Positions 9,604-18,701 of a stretch of 64,000 nt of DNA are shown here, piece after piece. The notes below the pieces were generated by a model. That model searched no databases and had not been told where the DNA came from. It worked only from the letters and a program-made list of their open reading frames with translations. This DNA is from Bin103 sp002238925 (GTDB lineage: Bacteria > Spirochaetota > Spirochaetia > SZUA-6 > Bin103), in assembly GCA_965208065.1 (NCBI GenBank), contig OZ242313.1, positions 1,178,001 through 1,242,000 of the forward strand, in the 5' to 3' direction. The stretch's first letter is position 1, and the number at the start of each line of letters is the position of its first letter. Position numbers and translations under genes: made by a program.

Positions 9604-9954
9604 ATGAGCGCTGAACATACCGCCGAGCACCTGCAGCAGCAGGTGCGGGTCTACTTCATCGTGTTCATTTCGTTGATGGTGCTGACCGTGGTGACCGTCG
9701 CGGTGAGCCGGTTGCACCTGCCGGTGGGGGCCGCCATCGCCGTGGCCCTGGTGGTGGCGAGCGTCAAGGGCACCCTGGTGGCGGGCATCTTCATGCACCT
9801 GTTCCACGACAAGTTCCCGTTCATCTTCAAGGTGCTGATCTTCTCGGCGATCTTCTTCATCGTCATGATTGCGCTGTTCATGTTCGGTTACTTCGACACC
9901 TTCGCCAGCGAGCGCGCCATTCTGGAGGCGCCGGCGCTGGAGGAGCCCCACTAA
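9604..9954 (+). CDS. cytochrome c oxidase subunit IV-like protein
   Basis: This 116-residue protein has three membrane helices (about 18-38, 40-62 and 72-98) in the CyoD/prokaryotic subunit IV pattern, including the segment KGTLVAGIFMHLFHD that is typical of the family. The role in the complex is structural. It overlaps the next start by one base (TAATG), so translation is coupled. Confidence 0.85.
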   Translation: MSAEHTAEHLQQQVRVYFIVFISLMVLTVVTVAVSRLHLPVGAAIAVALVVASVKGTLVAGIFMHLFHDKFPFIFKVLIFSAIFFIVMIALFMFGYFDTFASERAILEAPALEEPH

Positions 9955-10163
9955 TGTCTCTGAAGGTGATCCACATCGTGTTCATTGCCTGCGCCTGCGC
10001 CGGCCTGGCGTTCTTTTCCATCTGGTGCTTCACCTGGTTCGCCAACCGCGACCCGGTGCTGGCCGTGGCCGGCGGCAGCGGCGCGGCGCTGGCGCTGCTG
10101 GCGCTGCTGCTGGTGGAGCGGCGCGTGCTCGCCGCCGTTGCCGCGGTTAAGGACGCCGGCTAG
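9954..10163 (+). CDS. small two-helix membrane protein of the oxidase operon
   Basis: A 69-residue protein that is almost wholly two hydrophobic helices (about 5-27 and 34-58) with a short, weakly charged tail. It overlaps the subunit IV stop by one base and abuts the next gene without a gap, so it is part of the operon. I recognise no family. Small accessory membrane proteins are common in oxidase operons, and an assembly or stabilising role is possible. Confidence 0.7.
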   Translation: MSLKVIHIVFIACACAGLAFFSIWCFTWFANRDPVLAVAGGSGAALALLALLLVERRVLAAVAAVKDAG

Positions 10164-10433
10164 ATGAGGTACGCCCGTCGTCTACCTCCCGCGCTGCCGG
10201 TACTGTTGTGCGCCGCGGGGCTTCTGCTCGCCGATGCGCTCAACCCCGACACCGCGGCCGCGTGCGCGGTGTGCTTCGGCGCCGCGCAGGAGGAGGCGGT
10301 GCGCGGCCTGCAGGCCGGCATCCTGCTGCTGCTCGGCATGGTGGCGCTGGTGTTCGCCGGCGTGGGCGCGTTCCTGCTCGCCGCGCGGCGGCGCATCCGG
10401 CGGCTGGCGCTGCATTCTCCGGAGGCCACCTGA
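10164..10433 (+). CDS. small exported or membrane protein with CAVC motif
   Basis: An 89-residue protein with a signal-like N-terminus (hydrophobic 10-25), a CAVCFG motif just after the predicted cleavage region, a hydrophobic helix (about 48-72) and a basic end. The paired cysteines on the outer face of the membrane could bind metal or take part in thiol chemistry. It sits between oxidase subunits, so a link to oxidase copper assembly is an attractive guess but is not shown. It abuts both neighbours. Confidence 0.65.
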   Translation: MRYARRLPPALPVLLCAAGLLLADALNPDTAAACAVCFGAAQEEAVRGLQAGILLLLGMVALVFAGVGAFLLAARRRIRRLALHSPEAT

Positions 10434-11216
10434 GTGATTGAGTTTGCCCGTTCCATGTGGATGCCGCAGGCGGCTTCCACCCATGCCGGCCAGGTCGATG
10501 GGCTGATCGGCTGGGTCCACCTGCTGATGCTGGTGCTGTTCGTCGGCTGGGGTATCTTCTTTTTCTTCATCCTGGTGCGGTTCCGCAAGCGGCGCAATCC
10601 CAAGGCGAATTACGAAGGCACGCACAGCCACCTGTCGCGCTGGGTCGAGGGCGCGGTGGCCGTGATCGAGATCGCCCTGCTGTTCGGCCTGTCGGTTCCG
10701 GTGTGGGCGCGCGTGGTCGCCAACCCAACGCCGGCCGAGGAGGCAATGACCATTCGCGTGGTGGGCCAGCAGTTCGCCTGGAACATCCACTACCCGGGCG
10801 CCGACGGCGTGTTCGGGGCCACCAGCGTCGACCTGGTCGATGCCGAGAACAACCCGGTGGGGGTGGACCGCGACGACGTCATGGCCAAGGACGACATCGT
10901 TACCGTGAACCAGCTCCACATCCCGGTCGACACGCCGATCCGCATAGAACTGAGTTCGTTCGACGTCGTGCACAGCTTTTTCCTGCCGGAAATGCGCGTC
11001 AAGCAGGACGCGATCCCGGGCATGACCATCCCGCTCAGCTTCACCGCCACCGCCACCGGCGAGTGGGAGATAGCGTGCGCCCAGCTATGCGGCCTCGGTC
11101 ACTACCGGATGCGCGGCTTCTTTACCGTGCACGACCAGGCCGGCTTCAACGCCTGGATGGCCGAACGCGTGGCCGAAGTGGAGGCCGCCTCCCAACCCAA
11201 GGGCTTCTTCGACTAG
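10434..11216 (+). CDS. ctaC: cytochrome c oxidase subunit II
   Basis: This 260-residue subunit carries the CuA centre that takes electrons from cytochrome c. It has two membrane helices (about 20-45 and 70-92) followed by a periplasmic cupredoxin domain. The CuA ligands are His180 (DVVHSF) and the Cys215-x3-Cys219-x3-His223-x2-Met226 cluster (CAQLCGLGHYRM). There is no fused haem c domain. Translation starts at GTG 10434, immediately after the preceding stop, so coupling is likely. Unusually, it ends the operon instead of starting it. No processed lipoprotein signal is seen; the N-terminus reads FARSMWMPQAAS. Confidence 0.95.
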   Translation: MIEFARSMWMPQAASTHAGQVDGLIGWVHLLMLVLFVGWGIFFFFILVRFRKRRNPKANYEGTHSHLSRWVEGAVAVIEIALLFGLSVPVWARVVANPTPAEEAMTIRVVGQQFAWNIHYPGADGVFGATSVDLVDAENNPVGVDRDDVMAKDDIVTVNQLHIPVDTPIRIELSSFDVVHSFFLPEMRVKQDAIPGMTIPLSFTATATGEWEIACAQLCGLGHYRMRGFFTVHDQAGFNAWMAERVAEVEAASQPKGFFD

Positions 11217-11220
11217 GCGC

Positions 11221-11751
11221 TTACACCTCGGTCAGGCTCCGGCAGGGGCGGTTGTGCAGCAATGCGCGGCCGTCCAGTTCGCCGAGTTCGAGCACGAACA
11301 GCACGGCGGCGACCTCGGCGTCCAGTTTCTCGATCAGTTCGCAGGCGGCGTTGGCGGTGCCGCCGGTGGCCAGCACGTCGTCGATCAGCACCACCCGGTC
11401 GCCCGGCGCGCACGCGTCGGCGTGCATCTCCAGCGCGTCGGAACCGTATTCCAGGGCGTAGTCCTGGCGGATGGTGCGGTGCGGCAGCTTGCCCGGCTTG
11501 CGGATCAGGGCCAGCGGCAGGTTGAGGCGCTCGGCAAGCGGCGCGCCGAACAGGAAGCCGCGGCTCTCGATGCAGGCGATCCGGTCCGCCCGGCGCTGCG
11601 TGCACTGCTCGGCCAGCCAGGCCACGACGCGCGGCAGCAGGCCGCTCGAAGTCAGCAGCGGGGTGATGTCGCGGAACAGGATGCCGGGTTGCGGGAAGTC
11701 AGGGATGGAGCGCAGCGTTTCGCGCACCCGGGCAGCCAGATCGTCGGTCAT
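11221..11751 (-). CDS. apt: adenine phosphoribosyltransferase
   Basis: This 176-residue enzyme converts adenine and PRPP to AMP in purine salvage. The PRPP-binding motif VVLIDDVLATGGT lies near residues 118-130, and the N-terminal block IPDFPQPGILFRDITPLL is diagnostic of Apt. Length is normal. The start is ATG at 11751. It is convergent with the oxidase operon, with four bases between stops. Confidence 0.95.
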   Translation of the reverse strand: MTDDLAARVRETLRSIPDFPQPGILFRDITPLLTSSGLLPRVVAWLAEQCTQRRADRIACIESRGFLFGAPLAERLNLPLALIRKPGKLPHRTIRQDYALEYGSDALEMHADACAPGDRVVLIDDVLATGGTANAACELIEKLDAEVAAVLFVLELGELDGRALLHNRPCRSLTEV

Positions 11752-11912
11752 GTGTGTCTCCTGTCCGCCGTCCGCCGCGAATGCGCTTGAGACGATGCGG
11801 TACGTTGGTTATTTTACTGCAAGGCGCCGCCGGCGGCCGCGCGCTTCGGCTCGATACTCGATTCGGAGCCCGAGAAGCCGCGACCGGCAAAATACCAGCC
11901 GATGGAGGATCC

Positions 11913-12131
11913 ATGGCTAGACGTTCCAAACATAGTGCACAGAAGAGGCGCCGTGAACTGGCGAGAGCGGAACGGCGCGAACGCAAGAAAGAACGGCGCG
12001 CCAATCCGGTCGACCACGACGCGGAGACGCTGATCGCAGAGTACCGTGGCCTCAACCTTCCCGGCGACGTGGAGGAAGAGGCTACCGAGGAAGACGAGGA
12101 AGAGGAGGCCGAGGCACCCGCGGCGCGGTAG
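11913..12131 (+). CDS. small highly charged protein, unknown
   Basis: A 72-residue protein with a Lys/Arg-rich first half (SKHSAQKRRRELARAERR...) and an acidic end with a run of Glu/Asp. This bipolar charge suggests RNA or ribosome association or a disordered linker protein. The ATG at 11913 follows GGAGGAT, which is close but usable. I know no family for it. It is divergent from apt. Confidence 0.5.
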   Translation: MARRSKHSAQKRRRELARAERRERKKERRANPVDHDAETLIAEYRGLNLPGDVEEEATEEDEEEEAEAPAAR

Positions 12132-12233
12132 CCCGGCTGGACGACGGCTGGACGGTGGGGGCTGGCGATGCCGGCTATTCCGGTGTAGCATCGGACAAAC
12201 ACCATTTCAGATCACTATTCGGGGGGTATTCGG

Positions 12234-13424
12234 ATGGCTGAAAACAGAGGGATCGCTTACATCGAGCCGGGGGTCGTGGAGATTCAGGACATCGAATTTC
12301 CCAAGCTCGCGCTCGGCGACCGCAAGTGTGACCACGGCGTCATTCTCAAGATCGTATCGACCAATATCTGCGGCAGCGATCAGCACATGGTACGCGGCCG
12401 CACCACCGCGCCGGCCGGGCTGATCCTGGGCCACGAGATCACCGGCGAGGTGATCGAGGCGGGACGCGACGTCGAATTCGTCAACGTCGGCGACATCGTG
12501 TCGGTACCGTTCAACATCGCCTGCGGGCGCTGCCGGAACTGCAAGGAAGGCAAGACCGGCATCTGCCTGCACGTCAATCCCGCGCGCCCCGGCGCCGCCT
12601 ACGGCTACGTGGACATGGGCGGCTGGGTCGGCGGCCAGGCCGAGTACGTCATGGTGCCATACGCCGACTTCAACCTGCTCAAGCTGCCCGAGCGTGATGT
12701 CACCCTGGCCAAGATCCAGGATCTGACGCTGCTGTCCGACATCTTCCCCACCGGCTTCCACGGCGCCTACAGCGCCGGCGTCGGCCCCGGCTCGATTGTC
12801 TACGTGGCCGGCGGCGGACCCGTCGGTCTGGCCTGCGCCACCGGCTGCCAGCTGCTCGGCGCCGCCGTGGTTATTGTCGGCGACCTGATTCCCGAGCGCC
12901 TGGAGCAGGCGCGCAGCTTCGGTTGCGAGACGGTGGATCTGCGCCAGGACGCCAGCCTCGGCGAGCAGATCGAGCAGATCGTCGGCGAGCCGGAGGTGGA
13001 CCAGGCGGTGGACTGCGTCGGCTTCGAGGCGCGCGGCCACGGCAAGGACGCCGCGGTGGAGCAGCCGGCGACGGTGCTCAACTCGGTAATGGAGGTGACC
13101 CGCGCCGGCGGCGGCATCGGCATTCCCGGCCTGTACGTGACCGGCGATCCGGGCGGCGTCGACGACAACGCCAAGATCGGCAACTTGGGCATCCGCATTG
13201 GCCTCGGCTGGGCCAAGTCGCACCACTTCACCACCGGCCAGTGCCCGGTAATGCGCTACAACCGCCAGCTCATGCAGGCGATCCTGTACGACAAGGTGTC
13301 CGTGGCCGAGAACGTTGGTGCGACGGTGATTTCGCTCGACGACGGCCCGCAGGGCTACCAGGACTTCGACCGCGGCGCGGCCAAGAAGTTCATCATCGAC
13401 CCGCACGGGATGATCGCCGCCTAG
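12234..13424 (+). CDS. zinc-dependent formaldehyde dehydrogenase-like enzyme (glutathione-independent type)
   Basis: A 396-residue medium-chain dehydrogenase close to Pseudomonas glutathione-independent formaldehyde dehydrogenase/dismutase, which oxidises formaldehyde using tightly bound NAD. The catalytic zinc ligands would be Cys46 (NICGSDQHM), His67 and an Asp in the LLSDIFPTG segment. The structural zinc site has Cys97, Cys100, Cys103 and Cys111. The nucleotide-binding glycine motif is VAGGGPVGLACA near residue 187. Length is normal. It stands alone, with no C1 pathway genes beside it, so a detoxification role is the simplest reading. Related aldehydes or alcohols are possible substrates. 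Confidence 0.88.
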   Translation: MAENRGIAYIEPGVVEIQDIEFPKLALGDRKCDHGVILKIVSTNICGSDQHMVRGRTTAPAGLILGHEITGEVIEAGRDVEFVNVGDIVSVPFNIACGRCRNCKEGKTGICLHVNPARPGAAYGYVDMGGWVGGQAEYVMVPYADFNLLKLPERDVTLAKIQDLTLLSDIFPTGFHGAYSAGVGPGSIVYVAGGGPVGLACATGCQLLGAAVVIVGDLIPERLEQARSFGCETVDLRQDASLGEQIEQIVGEPEVDQAVDCVGFEARGHGKDAAVEQPATVLNSVMEVTRAGGGIGIPGLYVTGDPGGVDDNAKIGNLGIRIGLGWAKSHHFTTGQCPVMRYNRQLMQAILYDKVSVAENVGATVISLDDGPQGYQDFDRGAAKKFIIDPHGMIAA

Positions 13425-13450
13425 CGCGGCGGACGGATTCTCTTTCGCAG

Positions 13451-13477
13451 CGGGCGCCCGGCAACGGCCGGCGCCCG
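13451..13477. terminator. hairpin between convergent genes
   Basis: CGGGCGCC (13451-13458) and GGCGCCCG (13470-13477) form an 8-base GC stem around an 11-base loop, between the convergent dehydrogenase and channel genes. There is no U-tract, so it is a plausible bidirectional terminator only by position. Confidence 0.5.
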
Positions 13478-13493
13478 TCCCGGAACTTGCCCG

Positions 13494-14492
13494 CTACCCG
13501 GCCAGGTCGGTCAGCGCCTGCAGCTGTTCGGTTGTGCCGACCGCGACCAGGATGTCGCCGCCGTGCACGGTGGTGGTGAGCGCCTCCGCGGCACTCACCA
13601 GGGCGCCGTCGGAACGGTGTATGGCCACCACGGTGGCGCCGGTGGCGGGGCCGATGCCGGCGGCGCGCACCGACTGGCCGGCCAGATCCGAGTGCGCCGG
13701 GACCTGGAGTTGCTCGATTTGCAGCGGGGTCGTCTCACGGTACAGCGCTTCGTCGAGGAAGTTCACCACCGACGGGCGCAGCAGCGCCGATGCCATGGCG
13801 CGCCCGGCGATCAGGTAGGGCGACACCACCCGGTCAGCGCCCGCCAGGCGCAGCTTGTCGATCGAGCGCTGCTGCGCCGCCTGCGTGATGATTACCAGGT
13901 TGCGGTTGAGTTGTCGGGCGGTCAGCACCACGTACAGGTTGGCGTCATCTCCCGGCAACGCGGCCACCAGGCCCTTCGCTCGGTCCACGCCCGCCTCGCG
14001 CAGCGCCTGGTCGTCGCCGGCGTCTCCTTTCACGAACGCCAACCCCGGCGTGCCGGCTAGTTCGCAGCCCTCGGGGTCCAGGTCGACCACCGCGTAGCTG
14101 GCCTGCGAGCGCGCGAACTCGGCGGCCACCTCGCGGCCGAAGCGGCCGCCGCCGCAGATAATGAAGTGGCCGTGCAGCTTGCGCAGCGCCCGTTCCATAC
14201 GCTTCCTCCTCAATTCGTGCAGCAGGTGCCCTTCCGCCAGGTACACGCCGATGCTGGTGGCCGAGAAGCCGAGCGCCCCCACCGCCACCACGATCACGCC
14301 GACGGCGAGCAGGCGGCCGGCATCGCTGAGCGGCCGTACCTCGCCATAGCCGACGGTCGATACCGTGATCACCGCCATGTACAGGCTGTCCCCGAAGGAC
14401 CAGCCTTCGACGAGCATGAAGCCCACGGTGCCCGCGAGGGCCACGCCGGTGAGCAACACGCATGCCAGGATTATGCGGACGCGGGCTGTCAT
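13494..14492 (-). CDS. potassium channel with RCK (TrkA) domain
   Basis: A 332-residue two-helix K+ channel. The selectivity filter TVGYG lies at residues 46-50 between two membrane helices (about 5-27 and 60-85). A cytosolic RCK-N Rossmann domain begins with FIICGGGRFGREVA near 114, and a TrkA-C-like domain runs from about 245 to 332. The architecture is that of MthK-type or Kch-type ligand-gated channels, which respond to Ca2+ or nucleotides; which ligand applies here cannot be told. It is convergent with the dehydrogenase gene. Confidence 0.9.
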   Translation of the reverse strand: MTARVRIILACVLLTGVALAGTVGFMLVEGWSFGDSLYMAVITVSTVGYGEVRPLSDAGRLLAVGVIVVAVGALGFSATSIGVYLAEGHLLHELRRKRMERALRKLHGHFIICGGGRFGREVAAEFARSQASYAVVDLDPEGCELAGTPGLAFVKGDAGDDQALREAGVDRAKGLVAALPGDDANLYVVLTARQLNRNLVIITQAAQQRSIDKLRLAGADRVVSPYLIAGRAMASALLRPSVVNFLDEALYRETTPLQIEQLQVPAHSDLAGQSVRAAGIGPATGATVVAIHRSDGALVSAAEALTTTVHGGDILVAVGTTEQLQALTDLAG

Positions 14493-14638
14493 GATTCGCC
14501 TACTTCAGATAATCGACCTGCGGCGCCGGTGGTGTGAACGATTGAACGATCCCGAACGGCCTGTCACGATGCCGGACGGTTCGTGGCGGTCAGCTTGGGC
14601 TTGTTGCCGGTGCGGGCCGGCTCCGATAGTCTCCCGCC

Positions 14639-16678
14639 ATGCCAGAGTTCTCCTTTCCGCTTCGCACCATCCACCTCGACTTTCACACCGGCCCCGACGT
14701 ACCGGGCGTCGGCGCCGATTTCGACGCCGAGCAGTTCGCGCGCACCTTCAAGGAGGCGCACGTCGACAGCGTCACCGTGTTCGGCACCTGCCATCACGGC
14801 CACGCCTACTACCGAACCGAGCATCCGTGCCGCCATCCCAACCTGGCGCCCGGCCTGGACCTGACCGGGGCGCAGGTCGAGGCGCTGCACCGCGCCGGAA
14901 TCCGCGCGCCGATCTATATCACCGGCCAGATCAACGAGTATGCGGCCAACACCCATCCCGAGTGGCTGGCCGTGCAGCCGGACGGCCGCCACGCCAAGCT
15001 GATGCCGCGCGATGTCTCACCGGACCAGGATCAGGCTCTGCACGCCGGCTGGCAGGTACTGGACATGTCCAGCCCGTACCAGGACTACCTGGCCGAGCAG
15101 ATCGAGGAGGTGCTGGCGCTGTACTCGCCGGTGGACGGCATCTTCCTGGACATGTGCTGGGACCAGCCGAGCGTGTCGCGCTGGGCGGTCGAGGGAATGA
15201 TGAAACGCAACCTGGACCCGCGCATCGCCGAGCACCGCGACCGCTACGCACGCGAGGTGGCGCTGGCCTACATGGAGCGGTTCTCGGGGCTGGTGGAGCA
15301 GGCCGGCAAGGGCGCGGATCACTTCGGCATCTGGTACAACTCGCGGCCCAAGACCAACCTGCACGTGGAGAAGAAGTACCTGCGGCGGGTGGAGATCGAG
15401 GCGCTGCCGACCGGCGGCTGGGGGTACGCCTATTTCCCCTACGTGGCCCGCTACGTGCGCCCGCTCGGCCTGCCGACGCTGACCCACACCGGGCGCTTCT
15501 TCAAGAGCTGGGGCGACAACGCCGGCCTCAAGCCGGCGGCGGCGCTCAAGTACGAGTGCTGCCAGGCGCTCAGCCAGGGCATGACCGGCGGCATCGGCGA
15601 CCTGCTGCATCCGCGCGGCGTGCCGCAGCCGGCGGTGTACGAGTTGATCGGCGGCGTGTACGCCCACGTGGAGGCATGCGAGCCGTTCGTGGCCGGCGGC
15701 GTGCTGCACAGCCAGATCGCGCTGGTGGTGGATCCGGAGCTGGGCGACAACCCGGGCGCCGCCGGGCTCGGCGCCACCCGCGCCCTGCAGCAGTTGCAGC
15801 AGCAGTTCGACGTGGTCGGGCCGGATGCGCGCCTGGACGACTACGAGGTGGTGCTGGTGGCGGAAACCACGCCGGTGGACGAGGCGCTGCTGGCGAAGCT
15901 GCGCGCGTACGTGAGCGGGGGCGGCGGCCTGATTCTGTCGGGGCAGGCCGGGTTCGACGAGCAGGGTGAGCCGGTGCTGGCGGAGCAGGGCGTGGCGGCC
16001 GGCGGGGCGAGCCCCTTCTCGCACACCTTCCTGCGCATGGCGCCGGCGGTGGCGGGCGGCATCCCGGACTACGACCACGTTACCTACGAGTCCGGTTTCC
16101 GCATGCAGCCGGCGGCAGGCGCCGAGTCGCTGGTCGGGGTAGTGGAGCCCTACTTCGAGCGCCACTTCGCGCGCTTCTCCGGGCACTCCTACACGCCGCC
16201 GGCGGAGCTGTCGCCGTGGTCGGCGGTGGTGCGCAACGGCAGCGTGATCACTATCGCACTGCCGATCCTCGGCCTGTACGGGCGCCACGCCGTGCCGGTG
16301 CACCGCCGCCTGCTCGGCAATTGCATCGACCTGCTGCTGCCGGAGCCGCTGGTGCGCGCCCCCGATGCCGCGTCGCTGCTGGAGACCACCGTGGTGCGCT
16401 CGGGGCCGCGAACCGTGGTGCATCTGCTGTGCTTTGCGCGCGAGCGGCGCACCGACGCGTACGACCACCGCACCGGGAAGTCGAGCGGCCTGGACATCGT
16501 CGAAGACGCGATTCCCCTGGTCGACCAGGAACTGGCCGTGAAGCTGCCGGCGGCGCCGCGCCGCGCACACCTGCAGCCGCACGGCGTTAACCTGCCGGTC
16601 GACTACCGCGACGGCTACGCGCACGTCACCGTGACCGTGCTCGACGGCCACGGCATGGTGGTGTTCGACGCCGAATAG
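14639..16678 (+). CDS. glycoside-hydrolase-like TIM-barrel protein with beta-galactosidase trimerisation-like domain
   Basis: A 679-residue cytosolic protein without a signal peptide. Residues 1 to about 330 look like a TIM barrel (IHLDFHTGP, GTCHHGHAYYRT, PIYITGQINEY, VDGIFLDMCW). This is followed by a glutamine-amidotransferase-like region (about 335-470, with LRAYVSGGGGLILSG) as found in GH42-type beta-galactosidases, and a beta-rich C-terminus. The Asp in IFLDMCW and nearby acidic residues are catalytic candidates. Proteins of this layout are annotated as alpha-L-fucosidase-like or GH42-like, and the substrate is unproven. It fits the sugar-catabolic setting. Confidence 0.6.
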   Translation: MPEFSFPLRTIHLDFHTGPDVPGVGADFDAEQFARTFKEAHVDSVTVFGTCHHGHAYYRTEHPCRHPNLAPGLDLTGAQVEALHRAGIRAPIYITGQINEYAANTHPEWLAVQPDGRHAKLMPRDVSPDQDQALHAGWQVLDMSSPYQDYLAEQIEEVLALYSPVDGIFLDMCWDQPSVSRWAVEGMMKRNLDPRIAEHRDRYAREVALAYMERFSGLVEQAGKGADHFGIWYNSRPKTNLHVEKKYLRRVEIEALPTGGWGYAYFPYVARYVRPLGLPTLTHTGRFFKSWGDNAGLKPAAALKYECCQALSQGMTGGIGDLLHPRGVPQPAVYELIGGVYAHVEACEPFVAGGVLHSQIALVVDPELGDNPGAAGLGATRALQQLQQQFDVVGPDARLDDYEVVLVAETTPVDEALLAKLRAYVSGGGGLILSGQAGFDEQGEPVLAEQGVAAGGASPFSHTFLRMAPAVAGGIPDYDHVTYESGFRMQPAAGAESLVGVVEPYFERHFARFSGHSYTPPAELSPWSAVVRNGSVITIALPILGLYGRHAVPVHRRLLGNCIDLLLPEPLVRAPDAASLLETTVVRSGPRTVVHLLCFARERRTDAYDHRTGKSSGLDIVEDAIPLVDQELAVKLPAAPRRAHLQPHGVNLPVDYRDGYAHVTVTVLDGHGMVVFDAE

Positions 16679-16682
16679 TCCG

Positions 16683-17342
16683 CTACTTGGGCTGCGGAAC
16701 GATGCGGATGTAGGGCAGCGGCTGCTCCCAGCCGTCGGGATAGGTTTCCTTGGCCGCATCGTCCGACACCGACGGCAGGATGATCACGTCCTCGCCCTGC
16801 TCCCAGTTGGCCGGCGTCGCCACCTGCTTGCTGGCAGTGAGCTGGCAGGAATCGACCAGCCGCAGGATCTCGGCAAAGTTGCGCCCGGTGCTCATTGGAT
16901 AGGTAAGGGTCGCCTTGATCTTCTTGTCGGGGCCGATCACGAACACGCTGCGCGCGGTGGCGTTGTCCATCGGGGTGCGCCCCTCGGACGTGTCGCCGGC
17001 GTCGGCGGGCAGCATGTCGTACGCCTTCACGATCGCCAGTTCGGGGTCGCCGATCAGCGGGTAGGTCACCGCGTGCCCCTGGGAGGCCTCGATGTCTTTC
17101 GACCACGCCTGGTGGTCGCTCACGCCGTCCACGCTGATGCCGAGCACCTTGCAGTTGCGCTTGGCGAACTCGCCGGTCAGTCCGGCCACCGTGCCCAGCT
17201 CGGTGGTGCACACCGGCGTGAAGTCCTTGGGGTGGGAGAACAGGATCGCCCAGCCGTCGCCGACCCACTCGTGAAAGTTGATCGGCCCCTGCGTCGTGTC
17301 GGCGTTGAAGTCGGGCGCCGTGTCATTGATTCTCAGTGCCAT
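16683..17342 (-). CDS. peroxiredoxin (1-Cys, Prx6 type)
   Basis: A 219-residue thiol peroxidase that reduces peroxides. The active-site block HPKDFTPVCTTELG (about residues 37-50) contains the peroxidatic Cys, and no conserved resolving Cys is seen. The long C-terminal extension after residue 170 (ILPSVSDDAAKETYPDGW) is typical of Prx6 homologues. ATG at 17342 is preceded by AGGAGGAAC. It is convergent with the hydrolase gene, four bases apart. Confidence 0.93.
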   Translation of the reverse strand: MALRINDTAPDFNADTTQGPINFHEWVGDGWAILFSHPKDFTPVCTTELGTVAGLTGEFAKRNCKVLGISVDGVSDHQAWSKDIEASQGHAVTYPLIGDPELAIVKAYDMLPADAGDTSEGRTPMDNATARSVFVIGPDKKIKATLTYPMSTGRNFAEILRLVDSCQLTASKQVATPANWEQGEDVIILPSVSDDAAKETYPDGWEQPLPYIRIVPQPK

Positions 17343-17476
17343 AGTTCCTCCTGGCTGCCTGTCAGGTTACACCAACGAGCCGGCATTGGTGAACGGTGGG
17401 CGGGGCCACACCGGCGGGCGAAGTGATAGCATTCGGTTGCGCGCGCCGCGGTGATAGCGGGCACGAATGGGAGTAG

Positions 17477-18679
17477 GTGAAAGTGAAGATTGTGGATCTG
17501 AAGCTGCGCGAGTTGCGCGGCGTGCTGGAGCATCCGGAGCCGTTCTGGGAGGAGCGCCTGATTATGCCGCTGGACGTGTACCCGGAGTTTCGCCGCCGCG
17601 GTGCCAACTTCATGCCCGGCGTGGGCGACGGACGTTACGACCTGCGGGCGGTGTTCCTGGAGATCCACACCGACGACGGCGTGGTGGGCCTGTCGGGGCC
17701 GTGCAGCCGGATCGAGGCGTTCATCATCGACACCGCGCTGCGCCCGCTGCTGATCGGGCGTGATCCGCTGGCCATCGAGCTGCTGTGGGACCTGATGTAC
17801 CGGGCGACGATCCACGGCCGCAAGGGCGAGCCGATGATGGCGATCAGCGTGGTGGACTGCGGCCTGTGGGACCTGAAGGGCAAGGCGCTCGGCCAGCCGG
17901 TGTACCGGTTGCTGGGTGGGCCGACCCGGACCAGCTTCCCGGCCTACGCCAGCGCGTTGGGGTTCTCGATCGAGCCGGAGGCGGCCGCCCGGCGCGCCGC
18001 GCAGTTTGCCGCACAGGGCTACACCGCCACCAAGTGGTTCTTCCGCGACGGCCCCGCCGACGGCCCGGACGGGGTGCGCCGCAACCTGGCGCTGGCGGCT
18101 ACGCTCAGGGAGGCGGTGGGCGAAGACGTCGACATCATGCTGGACGCGTGGAGCTCCTGGGACGTGCCGTACGCCATCCGTCTGGCCAACGAGCTGGCCG
18201 AGTTCGGCATCCGCTGGCTGGAGGAGCCGGTGCTGGCCGACAAGCTGGACAGCTACGTGGAGATCCAGCGCAGTTCGCCGATCGCCATTGCCGGCGGCGA
18301 GCACGAGTACACGCGCTGGGGGTTCCGGGGAATCGTCGAGAGCGGCGCCATGGACGTGCTGCAGCCCGACATCTACTGGTGCGGCGGCATTAGCGAGACG
18401 GTCAAGATCTGCGCACTCGCCTCCACCTTCGACCGGCCGGTGATCCCGCACGGCCACAGTTCGCACGCCACCGCGCACCTGATCGCGTCGCAGCCGCCTA
18501 CCACCTGCCCGATCCAGGAATACCTGGTCAAGTGGAACATCGTGCACCAGTTCTTCCTGGCCGATCCGCTGCACCCGGTGGCCGGCGCCATCACCGTCCC
18601 CGATACCCCCGGCCTTGGCTTGGCCATCGACCAGTCCAAGGTCACCGGAGTGCGCGAACTGAACTTCCGGGAAGTTTGA
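17477..18679 (+). CDS. enolase-superfamily dehydratase, L-rhamnonate dehydratase-like
   Basis: A 400-residue mandelate racemase/muconate lactonising protein. The barrel shows metal ligands in IMLDAWSSWD, WLEEPV and GGEHEYTRWGF, and the general base region VIPHGHSSHAT near 320. The IMLDxW...WLEE...GEH...PHG series matches the rhamnonate dehydratase subgroup, which dehydrates six-carbon aldonic acids to 2-keto-3-deoxy acids; the N-terminal His/Arg substrate loop is less like the E. coli enzyme. The start is GTG at 17477 (GTG at 17483 is possible). It stands alone with no aldolase or kinase beside it. Confidence 0.78.
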   Translation: MKVKIVDLKLRELRGVLEHPEPFWEERLIMPLDVYPEFRRRGANFMPGVGDGRYDLRAVFLEIHTDDGVVGLSGPCSRIEAFIIDTALRPLLIGRDPLAIELLWDLMYRATIHGRKGEPMMAISVVDCGLWDLKGKALGQPVYRLLGGPTRTSFPAYASALGFSIEPEAAARRAAQFAAQGYTATKWFFRDGPADGPDGVRRNLALAATLREAVGEDVDIMLDAWSSWDVPYAIRLANELAEFGIRWLEEPVLADKLDSYVEIQRSSPIAIAGGEHEYTRWGFRGIVESGAMDVLQPDIYWCGGISETVKICALASTFDRPVIPHGHSSHATAHLIASQPPTTCPIQEYLVKWNIVHQFFLADPLHPVAGAITVPDTPGLGLAIDQSKVTGVRELNFREV

Positions 18680-18701
18680 ACGCTCCCCGAAATGGGGCGG
18701 C

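Noticed and set aside
14639..16678. Firm assignment as alpha-L-fucosidase
   Set aside because: The GH29 catalytic pattern is not clearly present; a general TIM-barrel hydrolase call is safer.
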